DNA of 64,000 nucleotides, from the NCBI GenBank assembly GCA_037892935.1, contig JAYXKI010000005.1:2046001-2110000 (forward strand), in the 5' to 3' direction. Shown piece by piece: positions 1-10,871 of this stretch. The translations under genes were made by a program, and so were the position numbers. The DNA is from Phlebopus portentosus. Taxonomy: Eukaryota > Basidiomycota > Agaricomycetes > Boletales > Boletinellaceae. Below the pieces are notes generated by a model. It was not told the DNA's origin. It saw nothing but the letters and a program-made list of their open reading frames with translations, and did not search any database. The first letter of the stretch is position 1. Each line of letters starts with the position of its first letter.

Positions 1-450
1 ACGGCTTCGTCGAGGATCGGCAGCTTGCATACTTTGCAGTTGTAGCAATTTGCACATACAGGCGAACCATCAGAGAGCAGTAACAGATTAGTGTCCGCCT
101 AGAGTAAAATGGCAGTCAGAATATAACATTGCAAAATTCACACATAACTTCTAGTCAAGAAAATAACAGGAAAGCTTACATTGACCTGGTTTCCACATTT
201 TGCACATTTAAAGCTGTGAACGACGATACAGTTGAGCATGGGCGCTCCTCTCACCGCAAATGCCAAGTTAGAACAAAATCACGTACCAGTCAACATGCCA
301 TAATGAATTCCCAAACGCTACCACCACGCCACCCGTGTCGCTGCTGACTGACTTGCTGCAGCCAGCGCATAGGCGGTCATCCTCGAGCGTTTGGGCATTC
401 ACGCTCCGCTGCGCCTGTTGTGGCGGCACGCCGGGCAGGGCAGCTAGCAT
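1..450 (-). CDS. LIM-domain Rho GTPase-activating protein, N-terminal part (Rga1-like), cut by window edge
   Basis: Three short exons on the minus strand join into one LIM zinc finger. The first exon reads DDRLCAGCSKSV and ends WHVD plus TG at a GT donor. The next supplies CFKCAKCGNQVN. The third reads NLLLLSDGSPVCANC and then starts a second finger (CKVCKLPILDEA) before the sequence ends. Spacing fits the C-x2-C / WH-x2-C-x2-C pattern of fungal LIM RhoGAPs of the Rga family, which switch off Rho GTPases at growth sites. The RhoGAP domain itself lies outside the window, so the family call rests on the LIM sequence. The start is uncertain: ATG at 450 follows an upstream in-frame stop, and a neighbouring frame at about 455-640 also looks coding, so a further 5' exon is possible. 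Confidence 0.68.
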
Positions 451-860
451 GGTTCGTCGTTTCTTCGCGTAATGATGGCGATGCTTCTATGTAGGAAATC
501 TCGCCTTGGTTCGTCGGAATACGTGGAAGACCGTCGACACTGGCCGAGTTAGATCGCAAGTTCTCGTCGGATGGCCACTCTTCTACGCGTTGAGGAGAGC
601 CGCGATCGTGTTCGTTGTAGATAGCTAAGATTGAACAGCCCGCCAGGGAAAGAAGAGGGTAGTGATACCACACGGTACAATAATTGAAAGTGAATCGGTA
701 AGTAGCAGCGGTAGTTACGGTCCTGTCGGCAGTAGTCCGATTTACGGAGCGCGTAACCCGCAGCAGCTAGGGGGAGATCGTAATTATCGTGACGCCGATG
801 CACGTAGCGTTGTCCGTAGTTTCCGGTGTAGGCTAAATGTCACTTTAGGAAATAGACGAA

Positions 861-934
861 AGGCGGAGGAAAGGAAAAGAGAGGGAAGGAGAGGCAGAGG
901 AGGGAGTGGAAGAGGAGGAGGGAAAGGAAAGAAA
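861..934 (-). promoter_or_regulatory. CT-rich tract upstream of the LIM RhoGAP gene
   Basis: About 74 bases are almost pure purine on the plus strand, which makes a CT-rich tract on the sense strand of the RhoGAP gene, roughly 400 bases upstream of its likely start. Pyrimidine tracts like this are common just upstream of fungal transcription starts. The promoter role is inferred from position and composition only. Confidence 0.35.
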
Positions 935-1748
935 TCAGTGCCAAGTCCGGGACAGTCACGGCAAAATATTCGATTTAGATTTCGTTTCATTTCTTATTTC
1001 GTCTTCTACCTTACTTGCTACCCCGTGTGAACCCACCGGCTATGCTTTTCATCTGCCGTACTCTCATTCTCCATATTATCTACCCGATAGCCTCGGTCTA
1101 GAGTTCAAATATGTCAATACACTCATTCCTACTTAGCACTTCAACGCTCTCTTCTCTTTATGTCTTGCGAAATACCTCGGAATGGTGTAAGGAAGATGTA
1201 ATGATATGTGTTTATTGTACCTGTGCTGATAACTGATGGATGTTATGAACAACGTTATAGGGTGCGTTTCCCTTCATCAGGCGCATTTTTGGCACCGGTC
1301 CCACCCCATCCGTCCCTTCGGCCCCTTGCTGAACAGCCGTCTGGTCTCGCTCATCTAACCCCGGCCCAGACCGCCCATCGGCAGCGTAAAGCGGTGAGAA
1401 CACATCAAAATCACTGCAATCATAAACCGCAAAGAGCGAGCGCCGCGAGCAAGCGCAAGAAACCGCAGTGCCGCCCACGCTCAGGTGATGACGGCAAGTA
1501 CGGCAAGTAATCATTTGTCCTGTCCTCGATCAAGTTTCGCAAGGAAAGAAAGTAAGGTTAACGTTCCACACGAGAAGCACGCGCAAAACCCGACTAAAGA
1601 GATTATCTCACACAGCACTAAGCAGTACTACCTCCGCACCCCGCTGACATGATCGTCATCCAGCATAGCCAGCAACTCTTATTAACAACACTACAGATCG
1701 ACGCCCATAAGCCCAGTGAAACGAGGTATAACGCAATACATGGATCCT
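935..1748. other. Intergenic stretch with no supported gene
   Basis: Together with 451-860 this separates the RhoGAP start from the stop of the aspartic protease. Open frames of about 100 codons exist on both strands near 1210-1510, but they show no recognisable motif, splice pattern or protein-like composition. It probably holds the RhoGAP promoter and the protease 3' untranslated region. Confidence 0.5.
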
Positions 1749-3855
1749 CTAGATATTATTGATGCTCGGTGCGAACCCTACCCGCGCGCCGTTCGAGTAA
1801 TCGTACACAGTGTACCCTAGCCGACAATGAGGCAAACAACTTGATCAGCGTAACATTCTCAAGCTTGACGCGCCTGACGGACAAATCAGGTACGCCCTAT
1901 CTATCGCACTCACAGGACTTGAGAAACTCGTCACCTGAAGAACAGCACCCGAGCGCAGTCGCCCGTCGTTGCCATACACCGAGGGAAAAAGAAATCAAAA
2001 GTAAATGGTCAGCAACTCCGTCCGTCATATGCATGTGAATAGATAAGCAAGCGAGCGTACCGACAATCGCAAGATCATCAGGGAACGAATCACCGGGAGA
2101 CAAAATACCACCGACGCAATCTCTGGGAATCAAGCGTGAATACGACATTCATGTATCTAATTAAGAGTAAACATAAATAACACACGTTGAATTGGCGCTC
2201 GTCCTTCCCAGGTTGAAATCTCGGCTATTCATAGGAAAGTTCGTTCCGCCGAGGTTCAGCGCAATATCGAGATGCTGAGAACATGGGAACGTGTAGATGC
2301 CTAATCATAAACGGTCAGTCTGCCTTTTAGTGCGTCAATAAACCTAAGCGAGGGCGGAAACACACCGGGACCGAACTGATCTGACTGCTTTGCACCGGGT
2401 ATCTAAATTGCCGTATTCATGTCGCATGTCGTACATAATTCGAAGTATTGAAAATGTTAAGAGACGCACCGAACTATAGAAATCCTGGGCGATGGACCGT
2501 GGAACGTAAATCAAAGTCGTTCCCGTATCAATTGCCTTCGTTGCCACGTCATGTATTATTTTCGGAACGATACGAGAGTCGGAAATGAGCAAGACATTGA
2601 AAACACGACAAAAACTTCCACACTCACAGCGTAGATATTTGTCGGCGGTGTTGACGTGGAATTTACCGAAATACCACGCATGCTGACAGTCCAGTAGGTC
2701 TTTGATTCGACCGGTACCCAAGTGACTGTTCCCTTCGTCTTGCTCATATCGTAACACCCCCAACACACCTGTATGACCAACGGAACGCGATCAATACTAG
2801 AAGAAATCTAAATTAAAGAGGCGAACCTCGGATCCTGTCCGTGCGCCACGAGTCATATGAACGGAGAAGAAAGGTGCGAGGACCTGCCCGCTCGACATGA
2901 GGTTCTCGAAGACTGTCGGCTGGCCCGACGCTGCAATAGTGCTGTATGCGGCTCCCATGATCCCGCTGATCGGCAATCCATCGAAGTCCTGCGATACCAC
3001 ATTTGCACGACCTATCGTCTGATTTGGATACTTCAGACCGGCAAGCGTTACAACATCCATTCCCAGTGCTCCAGATACTTCACCCGTGCCCTAAGTATCG
3101 CGAAAAGAAAAGAATTAACACGTCCGTAAATCACACTGAGATACTGCTAAGAGCTGACGTACATAGGCAATGGAGAAGTCGCCGCTTTGATCTCTGTATG
3201 TGCTACTTGACGTCGAAACGAACTGATCTGCGAAGCACTCCGAACAGCCCGAGGCGACCCATAAGTCAGCTGAGCCGGTGTCGACGTCAACGTACAAGGT
3301 CTGCGGCGGTGTGCCGATTCTGACCGGGCCGTAGTAAAGGATATCAAGACCAGCCGACGTGAAGTCACTCAAAGGCTGCTTGGAGAACGGCACTGAAACG
3401 TGCGAAACACTTGGCAGCGACTTCGAGCTCGTATTCCCGGGTATGCCAACGGTGCTTGGGTCATCAAAGGCTTGGAATCTTTCGACGAACGAAATGTTCA
3501 GCAGCGGGGAAAGCCCAATGCCCTGAAATATTTTCGCCGCAGCTTCATACTTGGCTACGACCTTATTGAGCTCACGTTGCTATTAGTAAATAAAAAATAA
3601 ACCAAGCATAAGTGGCATTGTGGTAATTTGAAATTGCATGCGATTACGGCATACCACAAAGTGAGCGTTGAAGACAGGAGCCGACGTTACTTCTGGTGCC
3701 TGCGCAGGAGCGGTCATCGGCCTCTGGACTGGGGAATCGCGTATCGCGAATCGATGCATTCCAACTTGGTAGTAGTCCGCACCATCGTAGGTAGCGAGCA
3801 CAGGTGAACACAGAGCAGAAAGCGAAAGGACCAGAGCGGAAGTCGGACGAATCAT
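1749..3855 (-). CDS. Secreted pepsin-type aspartic protease (family A1)
   Basis: About ten exons encode a classic A1 protease. The start ATG at 3855 opens a signal peptide (MIRPTSALVLSLSALCSPVLA) followed by a propeptide. Exon 2 carries the first catalytic motif, YVDVDTGSADLWV. A later exon carries the second, AIDTGTTLIYVP. Other family landmarks are GTPPQT, ISGIMGAAYS and DCVGGI. The protein ends with the typical hydrophobic tail YTVYDYSNGARVGFAPS before TAG at 1749-1751. Joins were checked by phase; for example the last intron splits a Trp codon T|GG. The enzyme should act outside the cell or in the vacuole. It is transcribed away from the GH16 gene, with about 550 bases between the two starts. 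All core residues are present and I see no break. Confidence 0.9.
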
Positions 3856-4404
3856 GATCGATTCGCAGACTGAGTCGTCCTGAGATCGAGAGCAGGCTTA
3901 AGAAGGAAAACAATTAAACGCCGCAGAACGAGAGGTTGCATTTGGGTCTGGAACAAACGGGCTGGCATCTTCACAATCCAGACAAAGACACCGAGAGGAT
4001 GGTCAGAGTCAGAGACTAGTTGGAGAACACACGCGATCACGTGGGCGGACCAACTCGTCTTCGCCGTTCTCCGTAAGTCCGAGTCAGACCCGGCTACGAT
4101 GATATAAAAAACAAGGTTACTCCATAGAATACCAGCTCACGAGCAATTCGTCGAAGCCTCAAATTTGACTATTGCGTCAAGAATATACAGGGAAAGGGAG
4201 TTTTCCCTACCAGCCGTGATGTTGCTTCCTGTTCTGGGCTTCTGATTCCCAGTCTACTTTGAAATGACTTCTAGGTTCAAAATGCAGTTCACTCGCCAGC
4301 CTCTTTACTTCTGTTGCTTTGAGCTCTCTGCTTTAGCTATCCTCACTTTCGGTGTCTTCAGTCACTCCTTTTGTTTCCCACATACCAACTACTACTATCA
4401 AGTC
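3856..4404. promoter_or_regulatory. Shared divergent promoter region, aspartic protease and GH16 genes
   Basis: This 549-base gap lies between the two divergent start codons. TATAAAA at 4103-4109 is oriented for the GH16 gene; the same AT-rich spot reads TTTTATAT on the other strand. An ATG at 4264 is in frame with the chosen GH16 start at 4405 but adds a long hydrophobic leader, so I treat it as 5' untranslated. A short upstream open frame begins near 4217. Co-regulation is an inference. Confidence 0.45.
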
Positions 4405-5657
4405 ATGGTCTCAATTCGTCTGACTTTCGGGAACGCGGTAGCAGTGGCACTGCTTCACGCCATCCGACACGTTCAAGCGCAAACGTATCATCTTAGGGAC
4501 AACTTTGTCGGGCGTTCATTTCTCGGTGGATTCAGCTGGGAAACCTACGACCCGTCTGGAGGATACGTCAACTACCTCGACCAAGCGACGTCTTTGCAGA
4601 AGAATTTGACATACGGTCAGCCTCTTTACTTATCCTCAGACTTATCGAGCAACCCACTCACTTTTCGAATAGCTTCTGAAGACAAATTCGTGATTCGTGC
4701 TGACTCCACGAACGTCGTGCCCCAGGGAGCTCGAGGACGTAACAGCAACCGCATCGTGTCGCATAAAACGTATGCCGACTCGGTCTTGGTGCTTGATATG
4801 AAGCACATGCCTGGCGGTTGCGCGCAATGGCCCGCTTTCTGGACGGCTGATCCTAACAACTGGCCAGGTGGTGGCGAAGTTGACATAATTGAAGTAAGCA
4901 TCTCGCGATCCTGGTATGTTGGCTTCATGATTTACTGACACTATTTCAGGGCATACACATGCAGTCAAACAATCTTGCGTCTCTCCATACGACAGAAGGT
5001 TGCTCAGTGCCTCCACAGCGTGCACAACAAGGGTAAGAAAAGAATGAGCGTTTCCTGAAAAGCCCTCGGCTAAACCGCCGTTCAGTTCTTCGGGAGACAA
5101 TAATTGCGACGTAGAAGCCAACGAAGATGCAGGCTGCCAGACATCATTCACAGACGGTACCTTTGGCGAGGCGCTAAACGGCAGAGGCGGAGGTTATTTC
5201 GTCATGACTCGATCTGCCTCAAGGGGCATCGCGATGTACTTCTGGAATCGTTATGACTCGAATGTGCCTCCGGAAGTGAAGTATAGCTCGGACAGTGTAA
5301 CACCGAAAGATTCCTGGGGCGAACCTCAGGCCTTGTTTCCGACCGATAACTGCGACTTCAGTTCTCACTTTGCATCACACAATATCATCATGAATTTATC
5401 CTTCTGCGTGAGTAAGCTTCTATTAGTTTCCTCTCTGAAAGTAGCGCATTGACTGACATGCACATAGGGGCCTTGGGCTTCGCCGCGTTTCAATTCATGG
5501 GGCTGCGGATCAGGAAAATGCGAAGATTGTAGGTCACCTCCAAACGCGGATGAAATTTTATTTCTTACTGGACCACATTGCAGACGTTGCCTATAATCCG
5601 GGTGCATTTTCAGACGCGTATTGGGAGATCAATGCGCTCCGCGTTTATACTCCCTGA
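4405..5657 (+). CDS. Secreted glycoside hydrolase family 16, endo-1,3(4)-beta-glucanase type
   Basis: Five exons encode about 340 residues. The chosen ATG at 4405 gives a clean signal peptide ending near HVQAQ. The mature start DNFVGRSFLGGFSWETYDP is typical of basidiomycete laminarinase-like GH16 enzymes. The catalytic motif GGEVDIIE ends exactly at the first intron, with GIH following in exon 2, so the nucleophile and acid/base glutamates are both encoded in exon 1. Later blocks (GGYFVMTR, WNRYD, GPWASPRF, YWEINALRVYTP) match the family C-terminal half. The stop TGA is at 5655-5657. The protein should hydrolyse beta-1,3/1,4- or beta-1,3/1,6-glucans in wall remodelling or nutrition; exact specificity cannot be read. 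An in-frame ATG at 4264 is an alternative start. Confidence 0.88.
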
Positions 5658-6006
5658 GCACGCAGTTCATTGTCATTATTCTATCTTGTGTCCTTGGTCG
5701 ATGCAAAATTTGAATTGAGAAAAGCCTCACGGAGAACGCTGCATTTCGCCCTCACGAGATTTTTTTTTGCGTGACGAGAATGGTGATTGTTATGAAGCAC
5801 TGCTGAATATCATGTTTTCGGTCCCACCCCGTTCGAGGCGATTTCTCATCGTAATAAAATCATCTCCCGAAAGGCATAACACACAGGCGGATAGATTCTT
5901 CCATGCAAGGGACTAGACATGCAAAGCAACCAAGCAACAGCAAATAATTACCGAAAATCCAGAAAGCAAAAACAGAAAGCGGGAAATAAATGTTAAAAGT
6001 TCATGC
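5658..6006. other. Convergent 3' intergenic region, GH16 and TPR gene A
   Basis: About 350 AT-rich bases lie between two convergent stops, with T and A runs near 5761 and 5970 that fit 3' untranslated regions. I see no gene here. Confidence 0.5.
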
Positions 6007-7997
6007 CTAAGTGGCTGCACCACCGTCCTGGGATCCCTTCGCTTCTAAAGCACGTTTCTTCACCCGCTTCCAGCTCATCAAAATATCTGGGTGAAGTTGA
6101 TCATCAACAGAAGTATCACCCTCTGCAATCCTTCGTTTCAGCCTCTCGATGCGTCCCTGTATGTCCCGTATTTCTTTGTTACTCGTAGGTCGCTTCGACA
6201 GCCCCCACAACTCGATTGAGGATTGGAACTCTTTCAGAGCTTCATCCAGATTGCCTACTTTCTACAGAATTGAGTCCATGAGATTGACGAAGAATTTGGT
6301 ACGGAAGGTATATGATCTGCTTACCTCCAAGAAAATTGCCTTGTGTTTCGCCGCCAAAGCAAGAGTTTCCCCATAGGTCCGCAATTTCTCAACAGATGCT
6401 ACACGTGCCATCCATGCTATTTTCTTCTCGCTTTCGTATACACGCTTTAGACTCTGTAAGAGAACGGGAGGGACAGAATAGTGTTCCAGATAGCGCCAGT
6501 CGTCTGGATTAGACGCAATATCCAAATGCCGGAACAAAAAATCTGTTCGGTAATTGCGGTATTCCAGCGCGCGAAATCCATATTCCCAACCTTGAAGCCT
6601 TGAATCACTTTTTTCTGTCCCCCATTACGAACTTATGAGAATCGCAAATTTATATGCGTTGTATGCGAGACTACTCGACTTGATCAATGTGATGGACATG
6701 AAGACCCTACGATACACTCACCCAAAGTGCCCATGTTTTTCAGCGAAAATCCCGATATGCTTGAGTGGAATCGCGATCGCAGAAGGTACGTCCGACGCAC
6801 ACCAAAAGGGAAGAGAAAGGTAGTCGTCTTCCGGAGTAACTTCGCGTTCTGATACTTCAAGATTAGCCATTGAGTCCTCTTCAGTTTGCTGAGAGTTGGT
6901 TGGCCCAGTCGGCAGATTGGAATGAGATTGTAGGCAAGATGAGACGCCGAAGAAGGATGGATCGACAGTTGCAAATTGCTCAATAATGCCATATACTTCC
7001 TCCCAAGGACCCTGACGAACTGGAAGCAGCGGTATCATTTCACAGACTGCAGATGACAGCCATTTCCCCTCAGCAGTCGGTTCGCAGTTCTCAGATAAGC
7101 TTGCGAGTTTTGAAAACACTGATATAAGGAATCGTCTCTCCACAAGCTCATCCGAGTCGAGGGCGGCAGTAGACTTGTTATCTGTGCCCATGAAGTGCGA
7201 GGTCAGAACTTGAGTATGGAGAGATCGCCCATTCCGCTCACCGGAATGCCTCTGATATCGGGAGCGGTATATATGGATGGCGTCACAAAGAACTTTATAT
7301 GCTTCACGAGTTTTCCCGACTCTTTCAAGCTCATCAGAGAACCAGATCGCAACGTTCAAAAACTTGACAGAAGAGTTGGGACGGAGCATTTGCTCCGGCG
7401 CATTCCGCACACTTATCCATGCCCTGGAGCAGAGGAAAAGATATAAGCACCAAGACACGGCAAAGCTTGCAGAAAACGAAGCACTCTTTAAGGTGTTCCA
7501 GAGTCAAACCTGCCCGGGCCAGTATTACCCCCATTCGAGCCAGCATCAAACGCTTGTGGATTTCTTTAGGCCAGCCCATCAATTGCGGAGGATACAAGCT
7601 ATAAGAAGTCACCCCGTAAGTTTCCAACACCGATACAGGCAATGTAAGACTCACATACTGTATACACGAACGCAGAGGCAATAACAACAACGAAGCAGCA
7701 ACAAGAAAGGGCCACGCCGCCTTTCAAGACGAGGCGACCGAATCTGCGCGCTTGATTCTCTGTGGTTGGCGACTCGGAGTAGTACCTTCTTAAGGCTCTC
7801 TGTCGTTGCCATTGAAGGAGCCTGGATTCATGAATCAGGCGCGGGCGCGCACAGGAAGATCGTATTGAGCGACGATCTTGGACGAGAGGCACAGTAATTC
7901 TTAAATTGTGGTGAAATCCATGGACACGGGTTAGAGGAACAGACAGAGCACCCCTGGCCAGTACTGGTAGACTAAGAAATCCACCGAAAACCGACAT
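6007..7997 (-). pseudogene. TPR membrane protein copy A (Mgr3-like), apparently broken by an in-frame stop
   Basis: This is the downstream copy of three tandem paralogues. ATG at 7997 opens an Arg-rich presequence (MSVFGGFLSLPVLARGAL) with a YYSESP region, then QARRFGRLVLKGG and a hydrophobic segment. The TPR-like body follows (VKFLNVAIWFSDELE, YEV-type helices, CEPTAEGKWLS) and a helical tail ends at TAG 6007-6009. Introns sit where they do in copies B and C. After the intron that follows KHGHFG, the frame reads AYNAYKFAILISS and then TAA (complement of 6625-6627), after which the same frame continues with recognisable family sequence (QGWEYGFRALEY). The stop is one transition from CAA, and copies B and C encode Gln there or next to it. 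Either this copy is a recent pseudogene, or the base is wrong, or a very short 30-base intron removes it. Confidence 0.65.
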
Positions 7998-8099
7998 ATC
8001 ATAAACGCCAAAGACAGTACTAGTGCATTTGTAGCTGAGAAGTGTGGATCACATCACTGGTTGATACAAGGACACGGAGACAGATCAGATCAGACGTAG

Positions 8100-8348
8100 T
8101 AAGTTACGTAATCGTTTCTTGTCTTGCGAAAAATGGAAGTCTTACGTACACAAAATATGAATAAAAGTCGGGACGGAACGAATTTTCGATGCGACATGAA
8201 TACTGAATCCGTGTAGGGCCTATGAGATCAGAGCCTCTTCTTCCTCGTGAATAGGGTATGTAATTGCAAAGCAAGAATGCGACAGCAACGTACAAGAAAG
8301 CAGTATACATACTGTGTGATCAGTTCCAGAAAGTGAATTAGGAAAAAA
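8100..8348. repeat. Diverged duplicate of the 3' flank of the TPR genes (unit 1)
   Basis: This stretch between TPR copies A and B resembles 10561-10871 between copies B and C. Both begin with a TTACGTAA core. Both contain a GAATCCG element followed by TAGGGCCTAT or TAGGACCTAT, a TTCCTCGTG element, the shared word ATTGCAAAGCAAGA, and related AGTTCCAGAAA or AATTCCAAAAA words before the stop codon. The duplicated unit therefore covered a gene plus its 3' flank. Regulatory content is unknown. Confidence 0.7.
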
Positions 8349-10392
8349 TCAAATCGACTTGATTCCATCCATATTCTCCGAACCGACATCCTGAGATTCT
8401 CTTTCCGACCCTTCCTGCGAAGCTTTCAGAAGCATCGATTTCATTTGATCCTCCATAGATGCCTTCCCTTCCGCAATATTCCATTTCAGAGTTCTGATAT
8501 GCTCCTGTACATCCATCATCCCCAGGTGACTCGTGTGGTGCTCAGAGGTCTCCCAGAATTTCAATGATGACTGGTAATATTCTAGAGCAGAATCGGGTTC
8601 ACCCAGTTTCTAGTATAGCGTTAGTACCGCGCGTTGGGAAGCACCTTGACTCGCATATAGTGGCTTACCTCAAGAACGAATGCCACATGTTTGAAGGCCA
8701 CAGCACCTACTGCCAAGCTAATATTATTTCTGTCAGCAACTTTCCTGCCGAAAGCCTTCGCGTCGAGCCTTTTGACTCCGCCTTCTCTTATAAACTTTGG
8801 TGCCCTAGCAGCGGAAGTTGCTGCGAGCTTCAGATAACCCGTCCAAACCGCTGGATACCTCGCAGCCTCCAACATTCGCAGAAAAATCTCCGTCTCATGG
8901 TTTGAAATTTCGATTGCTCGCATATTAACTTCCCATCCTACCAATCCTGCGTCATGATCGGGGGCAGCAGAAATATAAACCTGGGAAAGCAGCAGAAGCG
9001 CCACATAAAATGCATCAATCGCGACACTCGATAAACCATATCTCAATAAACTGATGTCGATGAGTCAAAATTAATACGTACTTCAAATTTCCGTGTTTAC
9101 CAGCATACACCCCAAGATAATCTATCGTGACTGCAATTGCAGACATCAGATCCGATGGACACCAAAACGGAAGAAAAAGACATTCGTCTTCCGGAGTAAT
9201 TTCATCCTCTGGAATGTTATGATCGGGAGACGATTTATCTTCCATTTTTCGGGCTTCGGCAGAGCTGTCTGATTGATTCAGTCCGGAGTTCACGAAGACG
9301 GAGATGCCAGAGAAGCACGAATCGACAGTTGCGAGGTCTTCAGCGCGAACTAATACGTCGTATAGTTTCTCCTTTGGAAGATCCTGATAATGTGAAAGCA
9401 GCGGTATCAGTTCGTGAAGTGCATGTGATAGCCATTTTCCCTCGGCCGTCGGTTCATATATGCCCGCCTGTGTTGCAAGCTTGGTCAACACTGATATCAA
9501 GTAGCGCATTTCCTCAGTATTCACTGGACCGAGTATGTTGGTAGGACCATTCTCAACTTTCCGTAATAAACGAGTATATGAGCTAGTCATAACAGTTCCA
9601 GATTTGGGCAACTCACGGGGAGGAGAATACATTCGAAAGCGTGACTGATACAGATCCACTGCATCGCATAGGACTTTGTATGCTCTGTATGCTTGTCCGG
9701 CCTTTTCAAGCTGCTCGGAGAACCAGATAGCAACGCTCAACATCTTCACGGAAGGGTCCGGATTGAGAAGTTCAATTGGAATGTTCTGTACGGCTGTCCA
9801 AGCTCTGTATCAGAAGAGAATGTGCAGTGAATGAATGATCAATACAGGAACACATAACTAGATGAATTACTCTTGAAGATTGTCTAAGATTTCATCTTTG
9901 TTTCCCAACCAGATTCCGATTCGTGCCTCAAACAAATACTTCCGAACTTCATTGGGCCAGCCTACAAGTCGAGGCGGATTCAGGCTGAGAAATAGTTCAT
10001 TCCTGTTGACCATATATAGCTTAGTGAACAGTATCTGACCCATGCCAAATGACCAAGGCGAAAGAAGTAGTGATCCAGAGGACATAGAGCAAGCCACCCG
10101 TCAAAGACAATTCTAAGATAAAGCCACCGAATTTACGGGCTCTGCTTTTCGGATTCGCAGAGAAGCCTCTCCAGGCATTCTTCTGAAACGGCGATTGACG
10201 TGTTGTCGTACTTCCATGATGGCAGCGCACAGGTGCTAGCAATCGATGTGCAGAGCGACGTTGTTGGGTGAAAGTTGTCGTTTTGAACTTCAGGTCGTAT
10301 CGAGACCAAACAGTAGTATGAGATGCTAGTGGATGAGGAGATAGGTTGCGCTTTGTCACCGGTGCTTTCAGAAGATTCATGAAATATCGCAT
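8349..10392 (-). CDS. Mitochondrial TPR membrane protein, copy B (Mgr3-like)
   Basis: This is the middle copy of the tandem array. Aligning the N-termini with copy C (MRYFMNLL against MLYFGPVI) favours ATG at 10392 over an in-frame ATG at 10497. The Arg-rich leader and FSANPK site suggest a mitochondrial presequence. A segment starting FGGFILELSLTGGLLY looks like one membrane helix. The body holds TPR-like helices: PPRLVGWPNEVRKYL, VKMLSVAIWFSEQLEKAG, EPTAEGKWLSHAL, then LGVYAGKHGN and DRNNISLAVGAVAFKHVAF. The tail is charged and the stop TGA is at 8349-8351. One presequence, one membrane helix and TPR-like helices match yeast Mgr3, an adaptor of the mitochondrial i-AAA protease. That link is by architecture only. 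I see no stop or frameshift in this copy. Confidence 0.72.
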
Positions 10393-10560
10393 AGAAATAA
10401 TGACAAGTGGAAGACGTTTGCACTTTAGGTTAAGTATACGAGCTGAAGACCGTGACGGTCCCCGGAAGAAGTCGAAGATCTTAGCAGATCGATGCATTTT
10501 GAATATTTATAGAAGCTTGACACATGCAACTTTCTTCGCCAGCGGCAGCTTGGTGTAGTG

Positions 10561-10871
10561 GGTTACGTAACCATTTCTCAACCCTAACGAGCATTCCGCA
10601 GGAGCAACAAGTGGTAGTTGAGAATCTTCATCAGAAAATAAAAAATAAAAAAATCAGTGGATAAATACCAGGAGTTGTTTGGAACAGTCATATCAACTGA
10701 CGAAACCAATTGCGATGCAACATGGAGATTGAATCCGCATAGGACCTATAAAATTAGAATTCTTTGTTCCTCGTGGACAAGAAGTAAAATTGCAAAGCAA
10801 GATACGACAGGAACATACAAAAGAAAGGCAAACATTCACGAGCAATTCCAAAAACTGATATTCAAGGAAAT
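10561..10871. repeat. Diverged duplicate of the 3' flank of the TPR genes (unit 2)
   Basis: This is the partner of 8100-8348, with the same order of short conserved words, including the TTACGTAA core, ATTGCAAAGCAAGA and TTCCTCGTGGACAAGA. It contains an extra A-rich insertion near 10635-10660. It serves as 3' flank of copy C and upstream region of copy B. Confidence 0.7.

Noticed and set aside
1208..1514. Two overlapping 100-codon open frames on opposite strands
   Set aside because: Neither has a recognisable motif, and a frame mirrored on both strands with no introns is typical of chance in GC-rich spacer.
4264..4404. Upstream in-frame ATG of the GH16 gene
   Set aside because: It would add 47 residues with a second hydrophobic stretch ahead of a perfectly placed signal peptide, so the ATG at 4405 is preferred.
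6598..6627. 30-base intron (GTAATG to TTCAAG) that would remove the TAA in TPR copy A
   Set aside because: It keeps the frame but is far shorter than any other intron here and lacks a branch site, so a nonsense change is the simpler reading.
10393..10497. Upstream in-frame ATG of TPR copy B
   Set aside because: The extra 35 residues have no match in copy C, whose start aligns with the ATG at 10392.
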